NCBI GenBank assembly: GCA_963082975.1
Contig: OY720344.1
Location: 27,501,172-27,565,171, forward strand
Length of the DNA stretch: 64,000 bases
Origin: Labia minor
Lineage: Eukaryota > Arthropoda > Insecta > Dermaptera > Spongiphoridae
Direction: 5' to 3'
Position 1 is the first letter of the stretch. Each line of letters opens with the position of its first letter. The notes under the pieces are model-generated. The model had not been told where the DNA came from, searched no databases, and saw nothing but the letters and a program-made list of their open reading frames with translations. This document shows, in pieces, positions 46,511-58,737 of this stretch. The position numbers and the translations under genes are program-made.

Positions 46511-46854
46511 CATATACAATAATAATATATATAATTAATTTACTGATTAAATTAAAATATATTTTAAATAACAACACAAAAAGAAATGAATGTTTTATGT
46601 AATATACTGATTGGAACAAAATGGATGAAAATCTTTTACTACTCTTAACCAAATACTATGTACCACTCGGGGGTACAGGGGGCGGAGCCCCCGTCTAGGT
46701 GTGGAGAGCGCCGAAGGCGCTCGGAGCAGCTAGTACGTATATAAAATTCATTTTTCTCGTGAAGCTGGTGCGCATTCCGTCTGCTTTCAAATTTCTTACG
46801 CACAAGTTTTCACTTCTGTCGGCCAGTCCCACGACTGCCAATTCGACTTTTTTT

Positions 46855-48430
46855 AATTTCAAAGGTGAAATTAAAAAAGGAAAAAAAAATTCAATGTTCT
46901 ACTATTAATGAAATCCAACTGTTAATTAATTAAGTACTAATAACCAAAATAAATGGATATAAACATTTATCAAATTGTTTATTTGATGTATAGTATTAGG
47001 TATTAAGTTAACAATTAGTTATATTAGCTTTTCATATCAATATTTGAGTTACTTTTACTCTAAGGCGCACTGGTGGAGATGAAAAATATTTCAAACATCC
47101 CAACAATATTTTGTATTATTATATTATATATTATTAATTAATATTATACTTTCTATATTTTGTATCTTGGAGTCTACCCAGTGTCCGGGATTAAAATTAG
47201 GGGTCTAATTGATAAAAAGTAGCGCCTCCTATCAAGAAAGGCAAGAGATTAAGGTTGAAATAACCCATTCTACTGATCATAGAACACCTTTATACTTCTT
47301 ATTCGGCAACCGACTTAATAGGTTCTCTTCTTTTGAAGGGTGTACAAAAATCAAAGGGTTTTTTTTTATTTTTTGTAAAATTTGTCTTTATTACAATCAA
47401 ACCCATTTTATGTAATATAAATAATGATATATATTTACTATTTATGCCTTCATAATATCATATCGTTATTATTTTGTAATTAATTAGAAAAATTACATTT
47501 CACACACAAGTGAATATCAATATACATAGATAGTTATTCAAATTGAGGGAAGACAACATTTCATTTTATAAATATAGTTTCTTATTGAACAAATAAAATT
47601 AGTACAGATATCAATCTCTGGAATAATTACCAAATATAAAAATTTCAGAATTATTGATATATCTCCTATATATGTTATTTTATTATTTAGTTTTATTTTC
47701 AATTTTGTTAGAAATTTTATATATACCATATATTCTCAAAGGCGTCTATATTCTTCTGTTCATACGTATAAGTGAGAATATGCCGGAAGGCAAATGACAA
47801 GCATACAAAGGAAACAAGTGAGAGTTGAAAAAAAATCCATGAAATCTGTTCACGCTCCCAAATATGCCAGATTTACTTGGAAGGGTAGATTAAGCAAACA
47901 ATAAATAGCTATATTAAAATATATAGAATTTAAAATTCAAAATAATTGGAAAAATTTAATAAAAAAATGAAAATTTAAAAAAGGATTTACAATTATTAAA
48001 TATACCATTCTAGAAATACCATTTATTTATTTATTTAGAAAATTTGATTATGCATCTTTCTACAACTTAGCTATTTCCATTTACTAATTCCTATTATTTT
48101 TCAATTTTTCAAACATCTATCTTTAAAATTGACAGTCCATCGAGAATTTGCTCTTTTAGCCAATTGGTTTCCCTGTAATACATCTTTGCCAATTTTTATA
48201 TTTATTTATGTATGTCCCACTGATTTCACAATTTTACTACTTTATAATTATAAGTTCATGTAATTCTTCATTCCTCATCTGTATGCTATGAATACTTAAA
48301 GAATTAGGAGTATGTAACTTGGTATTTTTAAATTTTCAAATTTCTTTGAAAAACTTCTTTTATACATAAAATAGCCTATTTTATTTTTCTACCCTATGTA
48401 TTTCCAAATAAGAAATGAAGGGGAGTTTTT
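46855..48430. other. AT-rich non-coding stretch
   Basis: No gene recognised. Patches near 47040-47100, 47160-47345 and 47755-47890 are more complex. A 68-codon frame at 47209-47415 shows no similarity I can name. The rest is filler. Confidence 0.45.
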
Positions 48431-49033
48431 TACTATCTCATCAGAGATAGTATTACGATCACGAAAATTTTCGATGTTGAGATTTTGATGTTTTATACGT
48501 TTTAAGGTCCCTGAGTTATTTTCACTAAGGCTAAGACAAATAATGTCTGTGTATGTGTTTGTGTGTGTGTATGTAGACAAGATTACGCGAAAACGGTTTG
48601 AGCTAGAATAATGAAATTTGGTACACGGGCATTATTCAAAATTCGTACTTGTTTATCAACTTTTAAGTAATGTAGCTCATTCGGAAGTGGGTCCACCTAC
48701 CATATTTTAATTTTTTATACTCTAAACTGATCGTAAAAATAAAGATATATATTTGATATAGTATTTTACATGATTAAAAATTATATAAAACAACTATATA
48801 TAGAATTTCAGCTTGATTGTATCGCTGAAAGTACAGGAATTCAATTTTAACACGTTGACTGCCAGCACGTGACATAGTGCCATCAAGAAAGAGCCAAACA
48901 CGCGCTGGTTTAATAAATGTTATTTATTAATTTTAATTTATAGTTTATAATTAATTAAATTTAATTTAAATATAATCTAATATGTTATTTATTCCAATTC
49001 AAATTGCGAAATAGTCGAGTGGAGACACTCCAG
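48431..49033 (+). mobile_element. Helentron/DINE-1-like element, family A copy 3
   Basis: Starts in a T run with ACTATCTCATCAGAGATAG, GTGTATGTGTTTGTGTGTG microsatellite near 48545-48573, then AGAATAATGAAATTTGGTAC. Ends ...GCGAAATAGTC, palindrome GAGTGG-AG-ACACTC (49017-49030, one mismatched pair) and CAGATTTTTTTT. Same length and order as copy 2, with scattered differences and a mutated 5' subterminal repeat. Confidence 0.77.
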
Positions 49034-50129
49034 ATTTTTTTTTTAGAAAAATGTTAAACAAGTTAATGGATATAAAATATGTTGATTGTCAATTAAATCC
49101 CAGTTAGTTCGTTTTTTTTCTGTAATTTTAATTTTTGCTGAACCAGACTTTATATTTAAAGCCAAAAGATACATTAAAAAATAAAATGAATATATAAATA
49201 ACAGATGTTTACATTTCATTTGTCATAATTTCGGTGTCGCAGGGCGCTGTCTCCGGACGTAAACAGGGCACATGTTTCGGTTGTCCTCATTTGCCGTCGC
49301 CACTTATTCCTGTTCATGGCAGTGACTTTTAATTAATAATTTCTACCCATAACATTTCGGATATTTATGAAATATATCAACTGAATTAAACAAATTATGT
49401 ATAAGAATTTTTGATAAAAATAAATAATAATAATAATTTCTACTTGTCAAGGGAGGAATAGTTGATTTTATTAAAATTTTCATTAAATGTTTCTGAATAA
49501 TTATTCTAAAAATATAGTAATATTTCTTGTCTAATTTTGTTCAATTAAACCTTGATAAGAAAGGACAGGCGCTTTAAGTAATTTAAGTTTTAATTCTCTA
49601 AATTTGAAAATCTTAGGCTATTAATAATATATATATATATATATATATGGAATTTTAATAAAAGATTCATTTCATTTATGAGTTTTTATTAATTAATAAT
49701 TTTCAAAAGAAAAATAGAAAATAGTTTATTATCTTAATGATATTTACATAAATGTGATTGCTATTCCTTAAAATTTAAACATAATAAACACATAATAGAT
49801 TAATTTATTCTCTACTATATTCCAAATGAAACTATTCATATACATGTATATAACGTAATCATTAATGCTCACGGGATGGTTTTATTTAATCCGCCTGTAA
49901 TTAATTATAATTGTGTATTATTCCTAAACCATTCGAACGATTTATTTGATGAAAATAGGATAATGCTTATTTAAATGACTATTTTATTTTAAATTTTAAC
50001 TCTCTGTCGGCAGCACCCAACCTGAGAAACCATCCACATATTTTAACCTATTCCCTAGACTTTTCACTATATTAATTTATAATAAAAATACTTGGATAAA
50101 TTATTACTAGGATCTATGGAAAGGAAGTA
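49034..50129. other. AT-rich stretch with a 100-base GC-rich patch
   Basis: At 49233-49332 composition jumps to about half GC, with GTCGCAGGGCGCTGTCTCCG and ATTTGCCGTCGCCACTTATT. One plus frame and one minus frame are open across it, but no protein is recognised, and it does not fit the phase-1 start expected for the next LDLa-gene exon (a plus-strand stop appears in that phase). It may be a conserved non-coding element. A TA tract lies at 49627-49649. Confidence 0.35.
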
Positions 50130-50612
50130 CGAGAGCAGGTCAATAAGTCCGTGACTTTTTGAATGAAACAGGTTTTTTGATAAAAAATTATTTTATTTTT
50201 CAGCGTAGTCTTTATTGAGCTCTATACACTTTGTCCAACGTTTTTTTTATTTCTTCCAAAAAATAAGATTTGTATGGAAATCAAAAAAGGTATTTGTTTG
50301 TGAGATGATTTCATCGTTGGAGTCAAATCTCTTTCCCCCGAGCCATTTCTTCAGGTTTAGAAACAAGAAAGAGTCACTCGAGTTTAAATCCGGAGAATTG
50401 GACCAATAGGGAGCAATTTGTGTCCCAATTCATGGATTTTTGCCATGGAAATTCACTTTTTTCCATTTTCTTCTCAAATCACGAGGTAGTCTGCTATTCA
50501 TGGATGTCAAACAAAAACTAAAAGTCCCAGCTCATTCAAACTGGAGCAGTGTTGCCATTTCATTTAAAGGTCAGGAAATTCAAAAAGTCACGGACTTAAT
50601 GACCTGCCCTCG
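50130..50612 (-). mobile_element. Internally deleted mariner (family GTCAATAAGTCC)
   Basis: Flanked by TA (50128-50129, 50613-50614). Ends read CGAGAGCAGGTCAATAAGTC and the inverse of CGAGGGCAGGTCATTAAGTC. On the minus strand the text from about 50420 to 50285 gives APYWSNSPDLNSSDSF and then NLKKWLGGKRFDSNDEIISQ, a degraded third-catalytic-motif region in which the expected LAPSD has become LNSSD (Asp retained). The first two catalytic regions are gone. Shorter relatives are at 32591 and 43095 and a separate transposase piece at 27700. Confidence 0.85.
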
Positions 50613-50881
50613 TATACCAAATTCAATTCAAAAACAAATTATTAAATATTACCAACCATAAACTAAAATAAGAGAAATTATTATTTTCAACAAATAGTTT
50701 TCAAATTTATTTGTCTGCTGTTCCGTTACAAGCGTTATTTCAAGCGGGAACCACTCGTGATCGTTTTTAAAGTTTAAAAAAAAAGTTTAAAAATTTAAAA
50801 TGGCGCTTTAAAAAAAAGAAGTAGCTATAACAGGTTATGTTACAAATTTGTAAATGTTGAAATTACAATATGGCTACGCTC
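50613..50881. other. Unassigned stretch
   Basis: Slightly GC-richer near 50700-50770 (TTCAAGCGGGAACCACTCGT). Nothing recognised. Confidence 0.4.
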
Positions 50882-50988
50882 CAGGTGTCGATCACAACGC
50901 TCACGCTCACGGCCTTATTATAGCGCTCGCAAACAATTGGAACGGGAAAAAGCGCGGTATTGAGCGAGAGCGTTGAGATCGACAACTG
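50882..50988. repeat. Small GC-rich palindromic element
   Basis: Ends CAGGTGTCGATCACAACGCT and, inverted, CAGTTGTCGATCTCAACGCT; the match continues over CTCnCGCTCA for about 26 bases with four mismatches. The 107-base unit is GC-rich in an AT-rich setting, which suggests a tiny transposon (MITE). CAG/CTG ends resemble hAT-type elements, but I found no 8-base duplication at the flanks, so class is open. Confidence 0.5.
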
Positions 50989-51540
50989 AAACATTATGCA
51001 ATTTCTAAGAGAATCAAATTTAATTAATTTCAAATTCTTACTTATGATAATATGATGATTGACCAATGGCTTAACTTTTTAAAATAAAAATCATAACACA
51101 TAACATAATATTGATTGGCTGGTCACAATTTGACCAATTTAGAAATTTTAAGTGACCCACCAAAGTTTTGAAAATATTATTTTAGATTTAAATAAAAAAT
51201 AAAATATAAACTACGAAAATTGAAATACAAAATATGACGAAACTTTCAGAAATGAATCTTATCACTGCATGAATTGCATAAGATGCAAGCAGCAGTGTTA
51301 CAGTTGCATGTATAAAATGTTGAGCCTCTCGTATGCAACAAAATCTTGATTTATACTTGATGTACATAAAAAATTACTGCTAGAATATTTTGAATTGAAT
51401 AATATTTACATCAAAACATAATAAATTAATTTTTATTTCTAACATTTAAAATTATATTGGTTGTTTTTGATATTATTTAATTATTATTATTATTATTATT
51501 TAATTATTTTTTTAATAAGACTTATTTAATAAATTATTAA
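50989..51540. other. AT-rich non-coding stretch
   Basis: Nothing recognised except a (TTA)n tract at 51480-51502. Confidence 0.5.
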
Positions 51541-51669
51541 ATCGTATAAGGGAAGTATTGGAATCGTCAAATATTTCGACTTCGAGATTTCGATAGATCT
51601 TGGCGTTTTAGACCTCCCTGAGTCGGAAAATACCATTTTTCGAATTATGTCTGTGTGTGTGTATGTATG

Positions 51670-51700
<31 letters not shown>

Positions 51701-52145
51701 TGTCTGTAAGCAAATTTACTCAAAAACTAATCAAGCTAGGACTTCGAAATTTGGTACACCGATATTATTCACAGTTTGTAGATTTTTATCAAAATTTCGT
51801 CAAAATCGGTTATCCGGAAGGGGTACTTTACCTACACTGGTTGCGTTTACCTTTCAAGTAAAGTACCAGTTTGCTTCGAGATATTTGCTTCCTATTTTGT
51901 ATAGAGATTTAAAAATATGAAAAAAATTCAGATACCAAATTTCATCATGATCTGACTACCGGAAGTGACATTTTACCTATACAAGTAGCGTTAGGTGTAA
52001 ATTATAAATATATATAATAGTGTTAAACCATTTTACTTTATAATTTAAATTAATTAGTTTGTTTATTTTTATTGTTGTTAAAACATAATAATAATAACCT
52101 AATTACCTATTTATATGCGGGAAAGTCTAAGAGAGGACACTCCCG
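51541..52145 (+). mobile_element. Helentron/DINE-1-like element, family B copy 2
   Basis: Matches family B copy 1 over its whole length except the first about 19 bases, which are missing, so the 5' subterminal repeat is lost. The 3' side is complete: TATGCGGGAAAGT (52114-52126), palindrome region GAGAGGACACTCCC and GATTTTTTT. Its GTAT microsatellite (51653-51700) is longer than in copy 1. The frames seen across it (for example 68 and 87 codons) repeat in copy 1 but with different interruptions, and are not genes. Confidence 0.85.
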
Positions 52146-54221
52146 ATTTTTTTAGTTGGAGATGTTTTATAGTCGAAAAAAAACCTTTAATATTAATTTT
52201 ATTTTTTAAAAAAGATAAACCATTAAACGTTTGATATGTATATTTTATGTTTTATTTATTAAAATTTAAAAAAAAATGATCTCCAAATTCTATATCCTAT
52301 TAGAAAATATTTATAGATCCATTAAGCGATATAGATATATAAATAAATTATGATATGAATTTTTTTATTTATTAATATCTATCGATTTTCGATAATTCTC
52401 TTTCTCTATTATCAATTGTATTATACTATGATTATATTTTGTTGGTATTTATTTATTAATCACACTAAACGTAGTTTTCATATGCTATATTGAAAATTTT
52501 AATAATGTTTTTATGGACCAACTTTTTTATTAATATATCTTTTTATATAGATATATTTGAATTTAGTTCAAGAAAATTTTGTTTCCCACCCATTTCGAAA
52601 TATAATATACATATATAGTACTCGATTGGCATATTGGATTTTGTTCTTTCGTTTATTAACTGATCCCGACGTGACTGTGACACTACAGTATTCTAGAAAA
52701 AAAAAAACTATTAAATAAAATGGTTGTGGTGGTATTTCTTAATATTCTATAAAACATTATACTAGTAAAGCTACCTCGCATTTTATATATGCATATTGAA
52801 TTTTAAATTATATTAAAATTCTTCGAAAAGAAAAAAATATGAGAAAATAATTTAACAAAAGGCTTGAAACAATGCGATGTAATAATGATTTAAAGAAATT
52901 TAGAAAATTTTAAGTCGATATATATATATAAAAATGTATGATTGATACTTTAATAGTAATTATTTCTCTGAAAAATCAAAATTTATTAACTGGGGAAAGG
53001 GAGAAGGTTGCTAAATAATGCTTGGAAGTGAGTCTCAAAGACAATTTACCAAAAATAAAGTTCATTTTACATTGAGTTTTTGTATTTGTTTTTTTTTTGT
53101 TTTTGATTTTAAATTTCACTTTCAATGAACACTTTGCAATTTCAAAAAAAAAAAAAAACAATAAAACAACTGAAATCAAACTCAAATAACACTCTTTTAA
53201 AATATTTAAAAAGCTAAAACGAAAGATGAAATATATAAATGGATGTTTTTTTTTTATTATTGAAAAAAAAAAACAATATACCTAAACCTATCTATTCAGT
53301 GAATCGACCAAATAATATAATTTGAATTGGTATAATTTAAAACGAAGAGTAATTTCCTGTGAGTTTGATTGCCTAACGGCCTATCAAGTATTCATAGTGA
53401 AAGATCAACTTTATTTACGATCATCGCTAAATTTTGAAAGGGTATAAAAAAAAATTGTTATAATTTAGACGAAACAGTAGAAGGAGAGAGAAAACAGGTT
53501 ACTCCATCGTTGACATATTCATAAAAATACGATATTCGTCTGTGGATTCCTTTGGATCGGTTCTCGCAATTTTTGTCAACATGATATTGCCTGTTTACAA
53601 CTCTCGTATAAGTTTATTACTTAGAAATACACACATGGAATTTACTAGTAACGTTTAACTTGAAAATTCAATATCATCCAGATGATAAATAAAACCCACT
53701 CGTGCTTATTGCACATATTTTATTATCGACTTTTGATAAGAAATTTTATTATGTTCTTTTAAAATACTAAATTAAAAAAATTACTAATTTGTTTTTTATT
53801 ATATGTAGAAAAAAATTTTTTTAGAATATAATCAATTATTACACTTTTCTTCCTATAATAGTAATAAAGAAAATGATTTAAATATATAAGCCACTCAGAA
53901 ACCAAACCGATTAACTCCAATTTTTAAAATTTTGCTAGTAATGTAATTTAATGTAAAGTTAGGTAATCTGCAACATATGAAGTGAATAATGAACTTGATA
54001 ATCTTAATATTGCAATGCAATATACATTTTTCTGTAATCAATAACATTGAATTTTATACAAGCTGTGAACTTTGGGCTTCATTTTTCACTTTGTTTAAAT
54101 GTGGAGTTAATTTCTTTGGCTTCTGAGTGGCACATATAATGTAGTTATATCCATAGCTAAAAATAATTTACTAAATAGTATTATATTCAATATATAATAT
54201 TATTTATACATATTATATTGG
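52146..54221. other. AT-rich non-coding stretch
   Basis: A more complex unique patch spans about 53335-53720 (GATTGCCTAACGGCCTATCA; CCTTTGGATCGGTTCTCGCA) and another 52620-52700. No coding potential recognised. The rest is filler with A and T runs. Confidence 0.4.
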
Positions 54222-54392
54222 TCAGGATTGGTGGCTAGAATGGGAGAGGAAAGTATGGCGAAAAATATATTTGTGGGAAGACCGATTGGAGAACTTACGC
54301 TTGGAAGACAAAGGATGCGATGGGAAGGGACGTGTGAGAGAGATGGGAGAAAGTATAAGTTGGATGGTTATAGCTCAGGATAACAATCATCC
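54222..54392 (+). pseudogene. RTE-like LINE fragment L8
   Basis: Contains, across frames, the text for GLVARMGEESMAKNIFVGRP and the RDVREMG region (GGGACGTGTGAGAGAGATGG), ending near VIAQDN. A short internal piece of the LINE tail with both ends missing and several frameshifts. Confidence 0.78.
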
Positions 54393-55774
54393 ACCTACAC
54401 TCATTTTATAAATCCTAAGACTAAAACAACTATTTTCAGGGAAAAATAGGCTTTAACTTCGGTAATCAATTCTTTTTTTTAACCAAATCTCTTTTATTGG
54501 AGGCTTCTTTTAAGAGGCCAGATCTGGACTATAAGGCGAGTGGCAAACCACTCAATTGGAAACTTAAATCATTCAGTATATTCATTGTTTTTATTAATTT
54601 CAGATATAATGAATTATCTTTCAATAACTATTACGTTCACTAGAACAACTATAACTTCACATAGGTTTAATTTCATTTTTTATAATTTAGATTAATCGGT
54701 TGATTTTCATTGGATATCATTTTTTTATTGATTCAACCATATTCTGCAAAAAATAATAAATTAAAAACTTTCAAGAAATATAATAGAATATAATAGAAAT
54801 ATAATAGAATATTAGATTATTAAATTTATTTATTTTCTAGTTGATTTCTCCCTATTTATTAATAAATTTTTTTATTTCATGTCTCTTTCTTATCATATTT
54901 AATACTTTTTTTTAATTTCCATTAAATAGTATAAATATTTTACTTATTTATTTATTGAAATGGTCTCGGCTTTAGTTAAATCTAACTCTTATTCTTATAC
55001 AATAATGTCGCGTATATTAATTGGAATATGTATAACAATTGAGGTAATCACTCCTTAAAAAAACAAATGAATTTATTTAACAAGATATTTCAAATCAAAA
55101 AATTATGTTCAACATTTTACTGCAGTCTCAAATTTCATATTTGAATTACATTTTTTTAATAAATCTTTAACAAAAGTATATTCATGGTACGAGTATAATT
55201 AGAAAATATATTAGTTAAATTTTCTTATTCTTTTTATTAATTTATTAATTTTTAATTAATTTCTGATAAGATACAATTAATGTTAACAAACTAGCTGTGA
55301 ACATTTTCCCTCTCTCTCTTCATGATATGTTTTTAATTTATTTATAGAAAATGTTCTTGTCATCAATAATAGATGCAGGATGCCGGACAATCCCTTTTAA
55401 TTAATTAATATCCATCCTCTTTGGATACAATGCATACATCTGAATAATAATACATTATCATTTATTTGTTCCCTGTTAAAACACTTCATGTCTTTTAGGC
55501 ATTCGTTCATTTATTAATAATTTTGTTGCCTTGTGTCCCTTCCAATGGCTTCATTTAGGTGTAATTACTAATAAAAATTTGAGATCTTTTTTTTTCATTT
55601 TAATGAGTCTTTTTTTATACAAATATAATATAACAGTATGATAATAATTGTAACTTTTTAACATACTATTCAAAACAGGAAATTAAATTTGTATTTACTA
55701 AAGAGAAATATTTTTTAATATTTTTTTTTATGTTAAACGACATATTCTGAGACAAACTCATCAACGACTTTACA
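54393..55774. other. AT-rich non-coding stretch
   Basis: No gene or repeat recognised. AT-rich filler throughout. Confidence 0.5.
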
Positions 55775-55871
55775 TTTATCTCTTTCAAAAGTTCTAGAGC
55801 ACAGCAACCACAATTATCCTTATCATGAGCCACGTCCCCATCCATTTTAATTCTCTCCCAATTCCCTTCCT
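55775..55871 (-). pseudogene. RTE-like LINE fragment L9
   Basis: On the minus strand reads GGAAGGGAATTGGGAGAGAA, then ATGGGGACGTGGCTCATGAT, then GTGGTTGCTGTGCTCTAGAA, matching the REMGEDRDWRVVAQ...VVAAAKNF end of the LINE in heavily decayed form. Confidence 0.6.
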
Positions 55872-58737
55872 AAAAAAGAATATGAAATTTAGAGAATATA
55901 TGTTTGTTGAATTATTATTTGATCTTTTTTTTTAAACTACAATATAACAATATTCAATATAAATTCTTTTTCCTTTTTTTCATGATTCTCATGCTTATAT
56001 ATCTAATAATATATGTAAATCTTATTAACTTTCTTAAAGTTTAAGTTATTCCAAGTTTAGATTATTCTAAGTTGTTGATCGTTTTCTTATGACTCGGTTA
56101 AGAAACGTTTTGGGAGAGCGATGTTGTCCCACGCTACTTGGAGGCATTGCTAATGCATTGATTCGGATAAACCACTTGGCTATCAACTGCGGACTCTCCT
56201 ACCAGTCACAAACACGCTAAAGAGCTTATCTCTGTATAGTCATCAGCTCTATTCAATTGCCTTTGTACAATCTGCCATTATAATTCCATACCCTTTAGTG
56301 TTCTGCTCAAGCACTTCAGAGATTATTAGAATTGTATTGGGAGTCACAACAACAACAACAAGAACTACAACTTTTCTTGATAAAAAAAATACTCTTACAA
56401 AGTTTGATTTGAACATTCCATCCGAAAATAAAACGATTAGAGGAAACTATTCCAAGTCAAAGATTCGAGGATGCTTTATACTCATAGAATACTAAAAGAT
56501 CCTTTATAGTTGATAGAATTCTAAGTTTGGTTTCGATATAATGATTCAACCACCACTCCTGCATAAGATCTGCCTTTATGCATGTTCCTAGAAATGATCA
56601 CCAGAATAGTGTATATTGTATCAAATTATCATAAAAAAATTCCAATAGATATTAGATGAATTATGTAGATATGTTATAATGTTTAATCATTGACAAGGAC
56701 ATACTATAGTGAACCAAATAATATTAAAAGGGAAATTATAATCCTTGAATGTTTTGGAATAATAACTCAGTACCATCAAGAGGGAAGTGTTCGGATTATC
56801 AGTTCTCCATTCCTTTTCATTTGATAAGTTTTTTTGAACGCTATTCGTATAAGCTGCTTAAGTTCAGAGAAATGTTTCCAATAATATACTAAAGCAATAG
56901 AATATAAATAATAGTTATATAAAGTATAACATATTAAATTAAATTGGTAAAATAAAAATTACAAAACTTTTACTAAGTGTTTGTTATATGATTTTTGTTT
57001 AAATAATTTATATATACTCGTATCATAATACTACAATTATAATTAAAAAGTAGAATAATTCTAGCTAGATGAGAGATAGGAAATCATTTTTGACATTTTG
57101 ACCATTATACTGGCATATAAATCAAAAAAAAGGTAAATTTATAAAATACTAAATGAACTCTCTTTATCAATTGGATTGAAAATTTGACTTAATTTTTATT
57201 TAAAACATCAAATTGAAATTGAGTCAATAATTCTTTCATTGAAATGTCAATTAAATTTGTATTTTAAAAAATTGAACTTATATTGATAGTGGAATTCATT
57301 AGGATTAAGAAAGTTTTTTTTATGAATAGAGAGCAAAACAACTCTTATTTATAAATGTTAGTTCAAGATCAATATAAAAAAAAAAATTCACTATAAAATA
57401 AATTTAATAATTAATTAAATTGGAATAAAATTTTATATACTTTAGCATATATTGAATATAATAATATCGTATTATTATGGTTTACTAGACTTCTCTATAT
57501 TAGTATTTTAAAATTAAGTGGGGATTCGCCCCAAGGCGCAATTTTTTGGAAACTGAAAATGTAAATTAAATTCCTTACATTCTTTATTATTATTTTTTTT
57601 ATTATTTATTATAAGATATTATCAGAGGACCAAGATTTTAAATTATTTTTAATAAACCATTCATTAACATGAATTTAGCACAAGTTATTGTAAGAATAAA
57701 TGTATTATAAAATTAATTTAATTCATCTAACTATTTTATTGGGTTTATATAAATATGGTACATATGCAATTTGTTTGAAAACATCCTCTCATAAATAAAA
57801 TTATTAATCTAAAATTACAATCGTTTATTTAATTAAAAACGGATGAAATGTATTAAATAATTAAACTTTTCTTAATTTATTAATAAATAAATAAAAAAAA
57901 AAATATTCCATTGGAAAATATTTTAATTTTTATATTTTTATGTATGTAATAAATAATTGTATCGTATATACAAATACAGTATTTTTAAAAAAAAAAAAAC
58001 AACAAACAATAAATAAAGTTAGAGATATTTAATTAAAAGTATGTTTAAAAAAAAATTAATTATAGTAATAATATTATGTTTATTATTAGTAACAATATTA
58101 TGAGTATGTCTATTACCCATATTGTTATAGATAATTGTGCATATATGCCGAAATAATCATGTTAGAGTATGCAAATAACTTTGGTCAATTTACATTATAC
58201 TATTCCAAGTCCTGATCAAGTAAGTCATGTCAAATAAATGTCTTGACTGGTGAGGAAGACATACGGGTTTGAACAAAAGAGGAAACGGAGGCGATGACTT
58301 GAAGAAAATAACCACAAATATTTAATCGAAAGAGAATAGATAGATAGCGAGTTGCTCGGCTGATTGATATAAATGGAACAAACGAAAAAGGCTTCTTCCA
58401 TCCATTGTTGTTTTTTTTTTTAATCTAAAAACATTTCAATCATTTTTTTTTTTTTTTGTTATTATGACAACCTGAATTTAGTCGTGTATAAACTTTTAGA
58501 GTACGATTCCTATTAAACTTTAATTAAATTAAAAAGAAGAAAATGCTTATTTTGAGAACAAAGAAACCAACACATCTTTCTAAACGGTGTATAAACAATT
58601 CAATTTTGATAGAAAATAAGCATAAAATTTAATATTAAAAAGAAAATGAATTTTATTATTTTAACAACAGTGAAATTGTATTTCATTAATATAAAAAATA
58701 TTTTGATTATTTTTTGTGCCATATATTCGCAATTGTT
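55872..58737. other. AT-rich stretch with a more complex patch at 56090-56600
   Basis: The patch at 56090-56600 is clearly less AT-rich. On its minus strand, TAGCCAAGTGG (near 56177-56187) matches a polymerase III A box and about 50 bases follow that could once have been tRNA-like, but no B box is intact. A 65-codon frame (56298-56495) with a Thr run shows no recognised similarity. Another unique patch is 58200-58390. No gene is called. Confidence 0.35.

Larger units (their letters stand above)
45293..46733 (+). mobile_element. Non-autonomous Helitron H3 with internal fold-back
   Basis: Starts A|TC with TCTATATATATAAAAGGCAA, followed by a (GTCT)n/GTGT tract at 45312-45350 and ACTCAAAAACTACCCGTCCG and ATTGCGATGAAACTTTC. 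Ends with the block GGGGGCGGAGCCCCC, hairpin GAGCGCC-GAA-GGCGCTC (46706-46722) and CTAG (46730-46733), then T. Length is 1441 bases. Inside are a long inverted repeat (45447-46459), a rearranged piece of family A, and the terminal bases of the LINE. No Rep/helicase gene. Confidence 0.85.
45074..46854. repeat. Outer inverted repeat enclosing Helitron H3
   Basis: Arms of about 122 bases: 45074-45195 (AGTCGAATTGGCAGTCGTGG ... ) and 46734-46854, its near-perfect inverse. They look like the two ends of a MITE or foldback element. The right arm begins at the very base after the Helitron's CTAG, whereas about 98 bases of AT-rich sequence lie between the left arm and the Helitron's TC. This fits a Helitron that inserted at an A|T site in the loop of an older inverted-repeat element. 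No target duplication was recognised. Confidence 0.8.

Noticed and set aside
49233-49332. Next exon of the LDLa gene
   Set aside because: The preceding exon ends in phase 1; continuing in that phase from the best acceptor here meets a stop after about six codons.
51657-51920. 87- and 68-codon frames with MCMYVCMYVC repeats, and a related one at 37050-37325
   Set aside because: They come from the GTAT microsatellite and adjoining non-coding block of Helentron-like family B; the two copies do not keep one frame.
56298-56495. 65-codon frame with a Thr run as a small gene
   Set aside because: The Thr run is an ACA repeat and the rest has no recognisable feature; no promoter or splice evidence.
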